The notes below the pieces were generated by a model. It was given only the letters and a program-made list of their open reading frames with translations. It made no database searches and was not told the DNA's origin. The position numbers and the translations under genes are program-made. Shown piece after piece: positions 6,510 through 12,843 of a stretch of 47,444 bases of DNA. Source of the stretch: a virus; IMG/VR virus record IMGVR_UViG_3300044447_000013, positions 1-47,444 of that record; one strand, written 5' to 3'. The first letter of the stretch is position 1. Every line of letters begins with the position of its first letter.

Positions 6510-6825
6510 CGGAGGCTCCCCTTCGGTTTGGCTTGACCTTCTCCTGGTAGTACTGCCGGGCGTATTGCCGCCTCGCCTCCTTTTTGGCCTCCTCGTCCTC
6601 CGTGCCGTGCGCGCGCGAGGCGGTTGGAGCCACGAGCGAGGCGAGATACTCGGGCGTGTGCCAGATTACCCGCTTCCCATCTTGGCCGCAATACATGACG
6701 CGGAAACACTCGTCGCAGAGTGTATGGCCCTCGGCGGCATGATCGCCACAGCCCGTGCCGCAGGGGATTGGATCGCTCTCGGTCGAGCGCATGTCTGAGT
6801 TGTCTACCTTCTTTTCGTTTTCCAT
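6499..6825 (-). CDS. Zinc-finger protein, 108 aa
   Basis: Residues 11-16 carry a degenerate dispersed element (DMRSTE). A Cys/His cluster follows (CGTGCGDHAAEGHTLCDECF, about 22-41, then YC), compatible with two zinc ions. The basic C-terminal helix KKEARRQYARQYYQEKVKP suggests nucleic-acid binding. ATG at 6825 has AGG about 6 nt upstream. Confidence 0.65.
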   Translation of the reverse strand: MENEKKVDNSDMRSTESDPIPCGTGCGDHAAEGHTLCDECFRVMYCGQDGKRVIWHTPEYLASLVAPTASRAHGTEDEEAKKEARRQYARQYYQEKVKPNRRGASDVA

Positions 6826-6873
6826 TTCGACCTTTCACTTCGTACTTGAACCTGATGAGCATCTCACATGCTT

Positions 6874-7392
6874 TCACTTCATACTCGAACTTTCTATCAG
6901 CACCTGCGCGCCGACCTCGGAACACGTCGTGTCGATCGAGCCGTCGCGCCAATTCGGGCGCGGCCCTTTCCCGTCGCGCCACGCGCAGAACGCCGCCCAC
7001 CACGCGCAGCGGAACTCGCCGCAGACCATGCAGCGCCCCGTGCGGTCGACCTCGAACGTCGGACCGCGTCGCGCGATCTCGGCGTTGAGCGCTTCGAACT
7101 CGTCTTCGGTATTGCGGAACGTGAGCGTAAACCTAATAGAGGTGAGATCCGCGCCCGGCGTGTTGGCGTACCTGAGTTGAGACGCCTCGGTCGAGCGCGT
7201 GTCTACTCCGTCTGGGATGGTGGGGCGCACGAAAGTTATCGAACCGATGACCTCATACGTTCCGCCCGCCGCCGGATCGACGCCCACGATCGCGCGCGCC
7301 GCTTTTCGCGGCGCCCTCCGCCCGCGCTTCGGCTCGCGCCCCGGGATCGGCGTGAGGGGCGCGCCGGGTCGCCATGCGAAGGGCTTTTTCAC
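6874..7392 (-). CDS. Hypothetical protein with zinc-site and dispersed element, up to 172 aa
   Basis: The GTG at 7392 overlaps the previous stop (GTGA). The first 54 residues are basic and low complexity. The DGVDTRSTE element occupies residues 61-69; an internal GTG (MRPTIPDGVDT) would place the element at residues 7-15, as in its paralogues, so the start is uncertain. After it comes a beta-rich domain (LTSIRFTLTFRNTEDEFEALN) and a possible metal site (CMVCGEFRCAWWAAFC). Function unknown. Confidence 0.55.
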   Translation of the reverse strand: MKKPFAWRPGAPLTPIPGREPKRGRRAPRKAARAIVGVDPAAGGTYEVIGSITFVRPTIPDGVDTRSTEASQLRYANTPGADLTSIRFTLTFRNTEDEFEALNAEIARRGPTFEVDRTGRCMVCGEFRCAWWAAFCAWRDGKGPRPNWRDGSIDTTCSEVGAQVLIESSSMK

Positions 7393-7667
7393 GCGTCGTA
7401 CCTCGGATCGTCGCCGAGTGAGGCGAGCTGCGCATAAGCGTGGAAGCCATCCTCTCGCAGGCGTTTAATCATTCTGTCGACCACCTCGCGAGCGGCCTTA
7501 GCCGATGGTCCGTTGTTTTGAGGATGGCGGAGGGACAATTGCAGGCCGCCAATCACAGCAATCGCCGCGACGAGGTCCATATAAACCGGCAACACATAAT
7601 CCTTCTTACCCTTGTTGTGTTCGACAGCGACCTCGGCGAGCAGCTTCTCGACGTCTTCCGGTTTCAC
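7389..7667 (-). CDS. Hypothetical protein, 92 aa
   Basis: GTG start overlapping the HNH gene stop. Predicted helical (KPEDVEKLLAEVAVEHNKGKKDY, then AAREVVDRMIKRLREDGF) with a hydrophobic stretch (YMDLVAAIAVIGGLQLSL) too short and polar-flanked to be a sure membrane span. Unrecognised. Confidence 0.6.
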   Translation of the reverse strand: MKPEDVEKLLAEVAVEHNKGKKDYVLPVYMDLVAAIAVIGGLQLSLRHPQNNGPSAKAAREVVDRMIKRLREDGFHAYAQLASLGDDPRYDA

Positions 7668-8110
7668 GCGCCCGTCCCTTCCGGCATTTCCGCCGCTCGC
7701 AAAATCGGCCTCGTCGCATCCTTGCGCGTTGAACGCGTCTCGCGATGGTGAAGCTTGTCGTAATTAAGGTGGCACCACTGACAGAGGGCCTTCAGGTTCT
7801 CGTCGCGGTCATCGCCCGCAACGTGGTTGAGGTGGGCGATAGTGAGCACCACGCGAATATTGCGGGGAAGGGCGGGGAAGGCAACGTTTAGATCAATCTT
7901 CCCGGTATGGTCGCGCCAGTAGAGCCCCTCCGCGCATACCCACCACATACACCGCCGCCCCTCGACGACGCGCGTGAACGTGAACACGCGCGCCCCGTTC
8001 GGCTTTCCGCACTCTTCGCAGCCATCGCCCGCACGCGCGAGGATGCGCGAACGCGTCTCGAACCAGCTCGTTCCGCGGTAGAACTGCGCGAGATCCTTAC
8101 CAATCGGCAT
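7664..8110 (-). CDS. HNH endonuclease, 148 aa
   Basis: The zinc-binding HNH fold is clear: C31-x-x-C34 (CEECGKPNG), the catalytic strand TIAHLNH (H93, H96), N105 in DENLKALC, and C110-x-x-C113-H114 (CQWCH). Length fits small phage HNH nucleases. Such enzymes nick or cut DNA; near terminase they assist packaging, but this one sits in the accessory leftward block, so a homing or defence-related role is as likely. ATG at 8110; overlaps the upstream gene by 14 nt. Confidence 0.85.
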   Translation of the reverse strand: MPIGKDLAQFYRGTSWFETRSRILARAGDGCEECGKPNGARVFTFTRVVEGRRCMWWVCAEGLYWRDHTGKIDLNVAFPALPRNIRVVLTIAHLNHVAGDDRDENLKALCQWCHLNYDKLHHRETRSTRKDATRPILRAAEMPEGTGA

Positions 8111-8378
8111 AGGCCGTGTCCTTCTTCGCGCGCGCGAGCACGCTTTCGAGCATCTTCTCTTCGACCGCGGCCGCGCACTCCAGCGCTTGCTCGATATCGA
8201 CGTCGGTCGCGAGGTAAAGCGCGCTCGCGCCCTGGATGATCGACTGCATCCGCAACGCGATGCCCGCGATGAACTGCGCGCCCGTCGTCGCGTCGAGTTC
8301 GTCCATGACGAACGCCGCGAGGTTCATGAGTTCGCCGAGCGCGATGCGGCGGTCGCGCGAAACGAACGGCTTAGGCAT
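8097..8378 (-). CDS. Hypothetical helical protein preceded by repeated leader ORF, 93 aa
   Basis: ATG at 8378 lies within the end of a 28-codon leader ORF, one of three related leaders in the window. The product is all-helical (RRIALGELMNLAAFVMDELD, FIAGIALRMQSIIQGASALYL). Unrecognised. Confidence 0.6.
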   Translation of the reverse strand: MPKPFVSRDRRIALGELMNLAAFVMDELDATTGAQFIAGIALRMQSIIQGASALYLATDVDIEQALECAAAVEEKMLESVLARAKKDTAYADW

Positions 8379-8457
8379 TGGCGCACCTGTCGCGACGAAA
8401 ACCGTCGCTTACGCTTCGCAGTGGGATTACAAGGCGCGAAGACAAAAAGTGGTTCAT
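8371..8457 (-). CDS. Repeated leader peptide, copy 1, 28 aa
   Basis: Sense strand ATG (8457) to TAA (8373-8371): MNHFLSSRLVIPLRSVSDGF, then RRDRCANA. Contains the hairpin GCGACG-GTTTT-CGTCGC. The stop overlaps the start region of the 93-aa gene. A one-base deletion relative to copies 2 and 3 changes the last residues. Similarity to the other two copies is spread over about 80 bp and includes the amino-acid sequence. Confidence 0.55.
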   Translation of the reverse strand: MNHFLSSRLVIPLRSVSDGFRRDRCANA

Positions 8458-8459
8458 AG

Positions 8460-8657
8460 TCACCTGCGCCGCCTTTCCGCTGCGGCGGCCGCTTCGCGTT
8501 CGCGTTCCGCGGCCTCGGGCGCGCGCTGGCTCGAAAGGATGCGCAGCAGCGCCGCGTTGTTGGCGCGCACGCGGACGATCTCGCTCGTCAGCCACAGGTT
8601 GATGACGAAGAGCACGAACGAGCCGCACGCGAGCAGGTAGAACGCGAAGTTCGTCAC
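8460..8657 (-). CDS. Single-span membrane protein with Glu/Arg tail, 65 aa
   Basis: Residues 4-25 (FAFYLLACGSFVLFVINLWL) form a membrane span; the rest is a charged helix (EIVRVRANNAALLRILSSQR, then EREREAAAAAERRRR). The topology resembles small holin/spanin-like or exclusion peptides. It ends 2 nt before the leader peptide ATG. Confidence 0.6.
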   Translation of the reverse strand: MTNFAFYLLACGSFVLFVINLWLTSEIVRVRANNAALLRILSSQRAPEAAEREREAAAAAERRRR

Positions 8658-8941
8658 GCGCCCTCCCCGCTGTGCCCATAGAGCCGCACTTTCAGCCCCG
8701 CCGCGTTCGCGAGCCAGCCGTGCTCGATCTCGCGCAGGAACGTGTGCGCTTTCGCGCCGGCGAAGCGATAGAGCACGTCGCCCGACGCCGGATCGACCTC
8801 GCTCCCCTCGAACGTGACGCGCCGCGTCGTGACGGCGCCCTCGCGGAAGTCGGACTCCGCGAGCAGGTAATCGTCGAGGCGGACCAGGTCCGCCGCGTGC
8901 AGTTCGGTCGCGCGCGTGTCTACTCGGTCTGACGGCGTCAC
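8654..8941 (-). CDS. Hypothetical protein with N-terminal DRVDTRATE element, 95 aa
   Basis: GTG at 8941 overlaps the MerR-type gene stop (GTGA), which supports this start over the longer Arg-rich frame. Residues 5-13 are DRVDTRATE. The rest is a small alpha/beta domain (TTRRVTFEGSEVDPASGDVL, AHTFLREIEHGWLANAAGLK). Unrecognised. Confidence 0.6.
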   Translation of the reverse strand: MTPSDRVDTRATELHAADLVRLDDYLLAESDFREGAVTTRRVTFEGSEVDPASGDVLYRFAGAKAHTFLREIEHGWLANAAGLKVRLYGHSGEGA

Positions 8942-9336
8942 GCTTTCACCTCGCACACGAGCACGCCGCCCTTGGCGGCGATCGCGATCTCGATCACGTC
9001 GAGCCCGCACTCGGCGAAACGCACGCGGCGGCCCAAGCGGTCGAAGACCACGAAATACGGCGGAACGACGTGCGCGCGGCGGATGGCCGCGATCACGCGG
9101 CGGCGGGTTGAGGCGTAGTGCTTACCCAACCGCACCGCCAGGCGAGCGAGCGGAAGTTCGGAGCGCGGAAAGACGCGGGATCGCCCGTTATACCCGGGCC
9201 CGGGCATCAATTGCGGTCGCAAGATACCCTCCTGGCTCCACCACTGGATCTGCCGCTCGGTCGCGCCCGTCGCCGCGCAGAGTTCGCGCGTCGTGAGCGT
9301 GGCCGTATCGCAATTTGCAATAGCCGTACCCGTCAT
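8938..9336 (-). CDS. MerR-type HTH regulator, 132 aa
   Basis: ATG at 9336 with AGGAGAGGACG directly upstream on the minus strand, a strong ribosome binding site. Residues 15-42 (LTTRELCAATGATERQIQWW, then SQEGILRP) are a MerR-family HTH; a wing (GRSRVFPRSELPLARL) and a helical dimerisation segment follow, then a small beta C-terminal domain (YFVVFDRLGRRVRFAECG). It may regulate early or lysogeny genes, a role inferred from its family and location. Confidence 0.75.
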   Translation of the reverse strand: MTGTAIANCDTATLTTRELCAATGATERQIQWWSQEGILRPQLMPGPGYNGRSRVFPRSELPLARLAVRLGKHYASTRRRVIAAIRRAHVVPPYFVVFDRLGRRVRFAECGLDVIEIAIAAKGGVLVCEVKA

Positions 9337-9542
9337 CGTCCTCTCCTTTCGCTCGCGTCGCAATACGCCGCGTAACGCCAGCCGAGTTCCCACGCCCACG
9401 CCGAGTCCGGCCACAACGCGACCGGGAACGGGTTCGCGCTTTGCGGCCACTTGCCGCCGTAGGCGGCCGCGCCCGCGTCGAACGACTCGGCGAGCGTGAA
9501 CGAGACGCGCACGAGGCGCCCGTTCGCGACGCGCGCGGTCAT
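9333..9542 (-). CDS. Hypothetical protein, 69 aa
   Basis: ATG at 9542, ATGA overlap with the MerR-type gene. Trp/Ala-rich C-terminal half (FPVALWPDSAWAWELGWRYA). Its start codon lies inside an 18-bp direct repeat (9531-9548) flanking a 296-bp insertion, so before insertion it was probably coupled directly to the 118-aa gene at 10191. Confidence 0.55.
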   Translation of the reverse strand: MTARVANGRLVRVSFTLAESFDAGAAAYGGKWPQSANPFPVALWPDSAWAWELGWRYAAYCDASERRGR

Positions 9543-9844
9543 TGGGCGCGCTCCGTAGTTTTACTGATTGCGGGAGGGTTGAGGAGATCGGGTACTCTGG
9601 TATTCGAAAACTCGACCCACGGAGCCCCCGCGGAAACGGGCAGCGCGAGTGAACACGCTGTTGGCCGGCTGCCGTGGGTCGAGTTTTGACCGCCCCGCGC
9701 CCACGCGGGGTGGGCTCTCCTGTTACGACTTCGGTCCTGAGCTAATGTAGGCACTCGCGCGCCAGGCGCGGCGTTGGCTCGCTCACATTCGCTCGCAAAA
9801 AGTACTAGTACCGCGGGGCAGGGAAGGCGCGCGGTCATTGGGCG
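9531..9844. repeat. 296-bp insertion bounded by 18-bp direct repeats
   Basis: GCGCGCGGTCATTGGGCG occurs at 9531-9548 and again at 9827-9844. Both copies cover a CAATGA stop/start overlap on the minus strand. The segment between them holds no convincing gene but is dense in hairpins. It looks like an insertion, or a duplication of the junction, within a formerly continuous operon. Confidence 0.6.
9607..9687. ncRNA. Branched hairpin element (candidate structured RNA or bidirectional terminator)
   Basis: AAAACTCGACCCACGG (9607-9622) pairs perfectly with CCGTGGGTCGAGTTTT (9672-9687). After one bulged base AGCC pairs with GGCT, enclosing two hairpins: CCCG-CGGAAA-CGGG (9627-9640) and CAGCG-N10-CGCTG (9641-9660). 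Another hairpin CCCCGCG-N4-CGCGGGG follows at 9693-9710. The A-tract and T-tract at the ends would let it terminate transcription from both sides. Confidence 0.5.
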
Positions 9845-10191
9845 GCCCTCCTCGTGAGTTTGGCAATTTTGCGCGGCCGGGCGGTTTCCGCCGCGATGCC
9901 TTCGATGATGCGATAGCCGCCGATGTCATCAAGGGCGCTGTCGATTTTCGCCTGAAGGGCATCGTCCAGCTTTTTCCGCGCAGGGTTGGGCTCCCAAGGC
10001 TCCCGCAAAAGAGCCGCAGCTTTGTACTTCCAGCCGTCTCCATCGCGGGTCCGGACGACGATACCTTTCAGGACCAGATCTTCCACGGCCTTGTGCGTCT
10101 GGAAGACATCCGCGCCAATGGCTGCCGCAATGCCTTCCAGCGTCGCCACGTCGCCGCTCATCCACTCGCGTGAATTGCGTCCTTTCTTCAC
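9835..10191 (-). CDS. Winged-helix-like DNA-binding protein, 118 aa
   Basis: GTG at 10191 with GGGAGGTGATTC immediately upstream, the best Shine-Dalgarno in the window, located in the 3' end of the initiator gene (GTGA overlap). Residues about 12-55 (GDVATLEGIAAAIGADVFQT, then HKAVEDLVLKGIVVRTRDG) fit a winged helix. The C-terminus is helical and basic. Its place just downstream of the initiator is where helicase loaders or replication accessory proteins occur (lambda P position), but no ATPase motif is present. Confidence 0.65.
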   Translation of the reverse strand: MKKGRNSREWMSGDVATLEGIAAAIGADVFQTHKAVEDLVLKGIVVRTRDGDGWKYKAAALLREPWEPNPARKKLDDALQAKIDSALDDIGGYRIIEGIAAETARPRKIAKLTRRAAQ

Positions 10192-11264
10192 GAATCACCT
10201 CCCGCGCCGTGCGTCTTCTCGGCCCGCTCGCGTTCGGCCCGCTCGCGAGCGTTCCGCTCCATCTGCTCTTCCTGGTAGCGCTGGTCGAAGTGGGCTTTCT
10301 CAGCGAGAAAGGCGACTTCCTTTCTATGCGCAGCCCCGATCTGTTGAGCCAGGTTCCTCAAAAGGCCATGATTTTCAGTAAAGCCGCGAGCGCGCCGGCG
10401 GACCAGGGCGAGGAAATCGGCGTGCGGCGCGTCGCCCAAGCGGCGAAGCACGTCGCGCCAGAGGGGCGCCTCAGCGGCGAGGTTTTCACGTAGAATCGGG
10501 AACAAGATCTCGTTCACCGCGGCAAGCAAACCCGCACTCGAGTGCGGGTTTCGCTCCCCTTCGTCTTCCTCAACCGCCTCCTCAATACCCGCACTCGAGT
10601 TCTGGTTTCGTTCGCTAAGTTGTTCATCTATAAGGCCGAACTTTTGCGCGAGTCCGCAGGTCTGCGCGTTTGGGCACGCTTCCGCGAGCGCAATCGGCGG
10701 CCCTCCGTTAATCTGAACGAAGACGGCGGACGGCGCGGCCTGACGTAAAGCCCTTAGGGGCGGGGAACTGCCGACCTCCGCGAAACCCGCACTCGAGTGC
10801 GGGTTTGCGTCGACGATCCCTTCCGACTGGGGCGGCTTGCGGGTGACCGTCCGCGGATCGCGCAAGGGAGCCTTCAGGAAGTTCTGGTCGAGAGCCTTGT
10901 ACTCTCTGCCGCGGCCGGCGCGGCGGACCAGGAGCAGTTGCAAGCTGTCCTCCGCGAATTCGAGATCGTCGTCCTCGTCAGGAAGATCACCCGGCGCCCA
11001 GCGCCCGATTTTCTTGAGCGAGCGGTGCACAATTTCGACGCTGACGTTTGCCTCGTCAGCGAACTCCGCCTCCGTGATGCGCACCCAGTCCGTCCCTTGC
11101 AGGCAGTACATACGATCGACGACAGTGCCGACAATAGAGTGTTGGGTGGGAGTGCAGCGCTTCTTCAGCTTGAAATAGGAGCGCGGAATCTGTGAGTACG
11201 GGGCGCGCGGCGCGGGTCTAACCCGCGGTTCGGGGGTTTCTAGTTGTTGTTGGGTGCCGGCCAA
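10188..11264 (-). CDS. Replication initiator-like protein carrying internal iterons, 358 aa
   Basis: Likely start TTG at 11264 (MAGTQQQLETPEP); the open frame extends to 11423 but the added part is basic and unlike the rest. The N-terminal domain (RSYFKLKKRCTPTQHSIVGT onward, through ITEAEFADEANVSVEIVHRS) resembles a winged-helix replication protein. The middle holds three in-frame copies of a palindromic DNA repeat, read as NPHSSAG, NQNSSAG and NPHSSAG. The C-terminus is a charged coiled coil (RYQEEQMERNARERAERERA). Organisation parallels lambda O, whose gene contains its own origin iterons. Function inferred. Confidence 0.65.
   Translation of the reverse strand: MAGTQQQLETPEPRVRPAPRAPYSQIPRSYFKLKKRCTPTQHSIVGTVVDRMYCLQGTDWVRITEAEFADEANVSVEIVHRSLKKIGRWAPGDLPDEDDDLEFAEDSLQLLLVRRAGRGREYKALDQNFLKAPLRDPRTVTRKPPQSEGIVDANPHSSAGFAEVGSSPPLRALRQAAPSAVFVQINGGPPIALAEACPNAQTCGLAQKFGLIDEQLSERNQNSSAGIEEAVEEDEGERNPHSSAGLLAAVNEILFPILRENLAAEAPLWRDVLRRLGDAPHADFLALVRRRARGFTENHGLLRNLAQQIGAAHRKEVAFLAEKAHFDQRYQEEQMERNARERAERERAEKTHGAGGDS
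10528..10608. repeat. Origin-type iterons 1 and 2
   Basis: Iteron 1 is a 24-bp perfect palindrome at 10528-10551 with core CCCGCACTCGAGTGCGGG. Iteron 2 at 10587-10608 has an intact left arm (ACCCGCACTCGAGT) and a degenerate right arm (TCTGGTTT). Both lie within the initiator gene. Confidence 0.75.
10783..10806. repeat. Origin-type iteron 3 (perfect 24-bp palindrome)
   Basis: Same AAA-CCCGCACTCGAGTGCGGG-TTT palindrome as iteron 1, in the same reading frame of the initiator gene. Confidence 0.75.
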
Positions 11265-11301
11265 AGCATCTTCTCTTTTCCTTCGCCTCGCCGTTGGCCG
11301 C

Positions 11302-11517
11302 TTAGAACGCGAAACGAAAAGTGCTCGTACCGATTGAAAGGCCGAAAGAAACTTTGTATTCTGGGTTCGTGGGTGCCGACATAAGCGCCTCACGGGTCCC
11401 CGAAGTAAGTTCGGTCCTGTCACATCGGATGTTGCTGTTAGTTTTTAGCGGCCAACAGCAGCACTGGTAGGGCAGAAGCAGCCGGTTCACCAACGTTGTT
11501 ATGACCAACGTCGGCAT
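11302..11517 (-). CDS. Possible small protein, 71 aa
   Basis: ATG at 11517 has GGGAAGG about 7 nt upstream, a good ribosome binding site. The sequence (PTLVITTLVNRLLLPYQCCCW) begins hydrophobic with a CCC cluster, then becomes polar. An internal ATG gives a 26-residue alternative (MSAPTNPEYKVSFGLSIGTS onward). Codon use is less GC-biased than neighbours. Real translation is plausible but unproven. Confidence 0.4.
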   Translation of the reverse strand: MPTLVITTLVNRLLLPYQCCCWPLKTNSNIRCDRTELTSGTREALMSAPTNPEYKVSFGLSIGTSTFRFAF

Positions 11518-11538
11518 CGTGCCGCCTTCCCGATTTTA

Positions 11539-11727
11539 TTACGGTGGAGAACGTGGAAATGTGTTTATCGAAATTTGAGCTCCTTTCGCGCAAGCGTAGG
11601 GCTTAGTTTCGATAACACATAGAGCGTCAAACCCCTGTAAACATTGGGCGGCCGCTGTAGTTTCGGCCGCTTTCAACCGCACGGAAATCAGCGCGATCAG
11701 CGCACAAAAAGTCAACAATAATATCAC
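11539..11727 (-). CDS. Exported or membrane-anchored small protein, 62 aa
   Basis: GTG at 11727 overlaps the previous stop (GTGA). Residues 1-20 (ILLLTFCALIALISVRLKA) form a signal peptide or signal anchor. The remainder has three Cys (QCLQGFDALCVIETKPYACA), which could form disulphides outside the cytoplasm. No family recognised. Confidence 0.6.
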   Translation of the reverse strand: MILLLTFCALIALISVRLKAAETTAAAQCLQGFDALCVIETKPYACAKGAQISINTFPRSPP

Positions 11728-11924
11728 GCAACGGCCTCGTTTAATGGCAGATTTTCCGCCGCGGCTCGCCGCCTCGCCTCTCGCGTCGCGGCCCCCTTGC
11801 GCGATATTTCAGCGCGTCTTTCCGGCGTGAGCGCCTTCGCTCGGGCACGGCCCCCCATCGCGGCGAACTCGGCTTGAGTGAGAACGGGCTTGGGGTTTTT
11901 CGGCGGTCGTGGCACTGGTGGCAT
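11724..11924 (-). CDS. Small basic protein with RAxALTPERRAEISRKGA motif, 66 aa
   Basis: ATG at 11924. N-terminal proline-rich segment, then FAAMGGRARAKALTPERRAE, then ISRKGAATREARRR: a basic helix motif common on small bacterial proteins and related in pattern to the tail of the 96-aa protein at 3258. Likely nucleic-acid binding. Three iterons lie just upstream, so its expression may respond to initiator binding. An ATG at 11954 is an alternative start. Confidence 0.55.
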   Translation of the reverse strand: MPPVPRPPKNPKPVLTQAEFAAMGGRARAKALTPERRAEISRKGAATREARRRAAAENLPLNEAVA

Positions 11925-11963
11925 CCTACGTGAAACCGCCGTTACAAGCAACATCTTTTTAAG

Positions 11964-12065
11964 ACCCGCACTGGAGTGCTGGTTTCCAGGCGTGCGTGAA
12001 ACCCGCACTCGAGTCGAAGAATTCCGTTTCTGAGTCGACGTTTTCGGACCTGGAGTGCGGGCTTT
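11964..12065. repeat. Origin-type iterons 4-6 upstream of replication module
   Basis: Iteron 4 (11964-11985) is ACCCGCACTGGAGTGCTGGT plus TT; iteron 5 (11999-12014) keeps only the left arm ACCCGCACTCGAGT; iteron 6 (12048-12065) keeps the right part ACCTGGAGTGCGGGCTTT. They are spaced about 35-50 bp apart in a stretch with no gene, ahead of the leftward replication operon. They may be part of the origin or autoregulatory operators. Confidence 0.65.
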
Positions 12066-12110
12066 CGCGCCCCCCTCCTTATTGATGAGAGAGAGATATA
12101 AACCCCTTAA

Positions 12111-12161
12111 GCAGGCAGGCAGGTTTTAATACTCAGCGACCCCGCCGAACTGCCTGCCTGC
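12111..12161. repeat. Inverted pair of GCAG tetranucleotide repeats
   Basis: GCAGGCAGGCAG at 12111-12122 and CTGCCTGCCTGC at 12150-12161 form a 12-bp stem around a 27-nt AT-richer loop. Both arms are three-unit GCAG repeats. The 12009-12273 region otherwise holds iterons and no gene. Slippage in the arms could make it variable between isolates. Confidence 0.6.
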
Positions 12162-12273
12162 CTCTCCCGCCTCTTCCCGAAACCCCGCCGAAAAAAAGAG
12201 CGCGCAAAAAGTACCCCGTACCACCGCGCCCCGACCTCTGCGACGTTTCGCGCTTCCCGCGCACACCCACTGC

Positions 12274-12798
12274 GTGCCGAAAATCCGAACGCCCTGCACG
12301 TCGGCACGCCGCGACCAACTCACGTTCGTACGCCTCATCGAACGCATTCGCCCCAACGAGTGGCACCCGATGGGGATCGAAGGGCCCACCCTGAAATGCG
12401 GCGTCGAGATCGAGGAAGCGCGCCTTTGGCCCGCCGCGCACTTCCCCCGGGTTCCGCTGCTACTCGAGTTCGCCGGCATCCTCGACGCCGGCGTTTCGCG
12501 CCAGGCGCGGCAGCCGCACACGTACGTGCTCTGGCAATACGACCTGGTGCAGCACCGCTTCCTGGAAGTCGTCCGCTGCACGGCGCACGGCATCGAATGG
12601 CTGGACGCCATACGCGCGCCCGCCTTGAACGCGCTACGCGATCCGGAACGCAGATCGGCGCTCACAGCAGCGGAAGCCGCGAAACGCGTCCACGAGGCTG
12701 TGGACGCCGAACTGCGCTACCTCGATTTCGAGGCGCGCGGGCACTTCCTGTCGAGGGTCTACGAGTCGGCGGCCGGCTGGCTCGCGCACTTGGATTGA
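12274..12798 (+). CDS. Hypothetical protein, 174 aa
   Basis: GTG at 12274; an internal ATG at 12370 (MGIEGPTLKC) is an alternative. Strong coding third positions and normal composition: RLIERIRPNEWHPMGIEGPT, then VEIEEARLWPAAHFPRVPLL and a helical C-terminus. No family recognised. First rightward gene after the origin region, upstream of the sigma factor gene by 45 nt. Confidence 0.6.
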   Translation: MPKIRTPCTSARRDQLTFVRLIERIRPNEWHPMGIEGPTLKCGVEIEEARLWPAAHFPRVPLLLEFAGILDAGVSRQARQPHTYVLWQYDLVQHRFLEVVRCTAHGIEWLDAIRAPALNALRDPERRSALTAAEAAKRVHEAVDAELRYLDFEARGHFLSRVYESAAGWLAHLD

Positions 12799-12843
12799 AA
12801 ACAAACCCCCGCTGGAGATTGGCCGCCGTTATGCTTGGAACGT

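Noticed and set aside
9539-9838. A 99-aa minus-strand frame spanning the 296-bp insertion
   Set aside because: It starts and ends exactly in the duplicated stop/start junction, its composition is irregular, and it runs through perfect inverted repeats, so it is likely an accident of the insertion.
10531-10548. Restriction-site or chance palindrome
   Set aside because: The same 18-bp core recurs perfectly at 10786-10803 and in four degenerate forms nearby, so chance is not a good explanation.
12133-12665. Minus-strand frames opposite the 174-aa gene
   Set aside because: Arg-rich shadows; the plus-strand frame has better composition and codon third-position bias.
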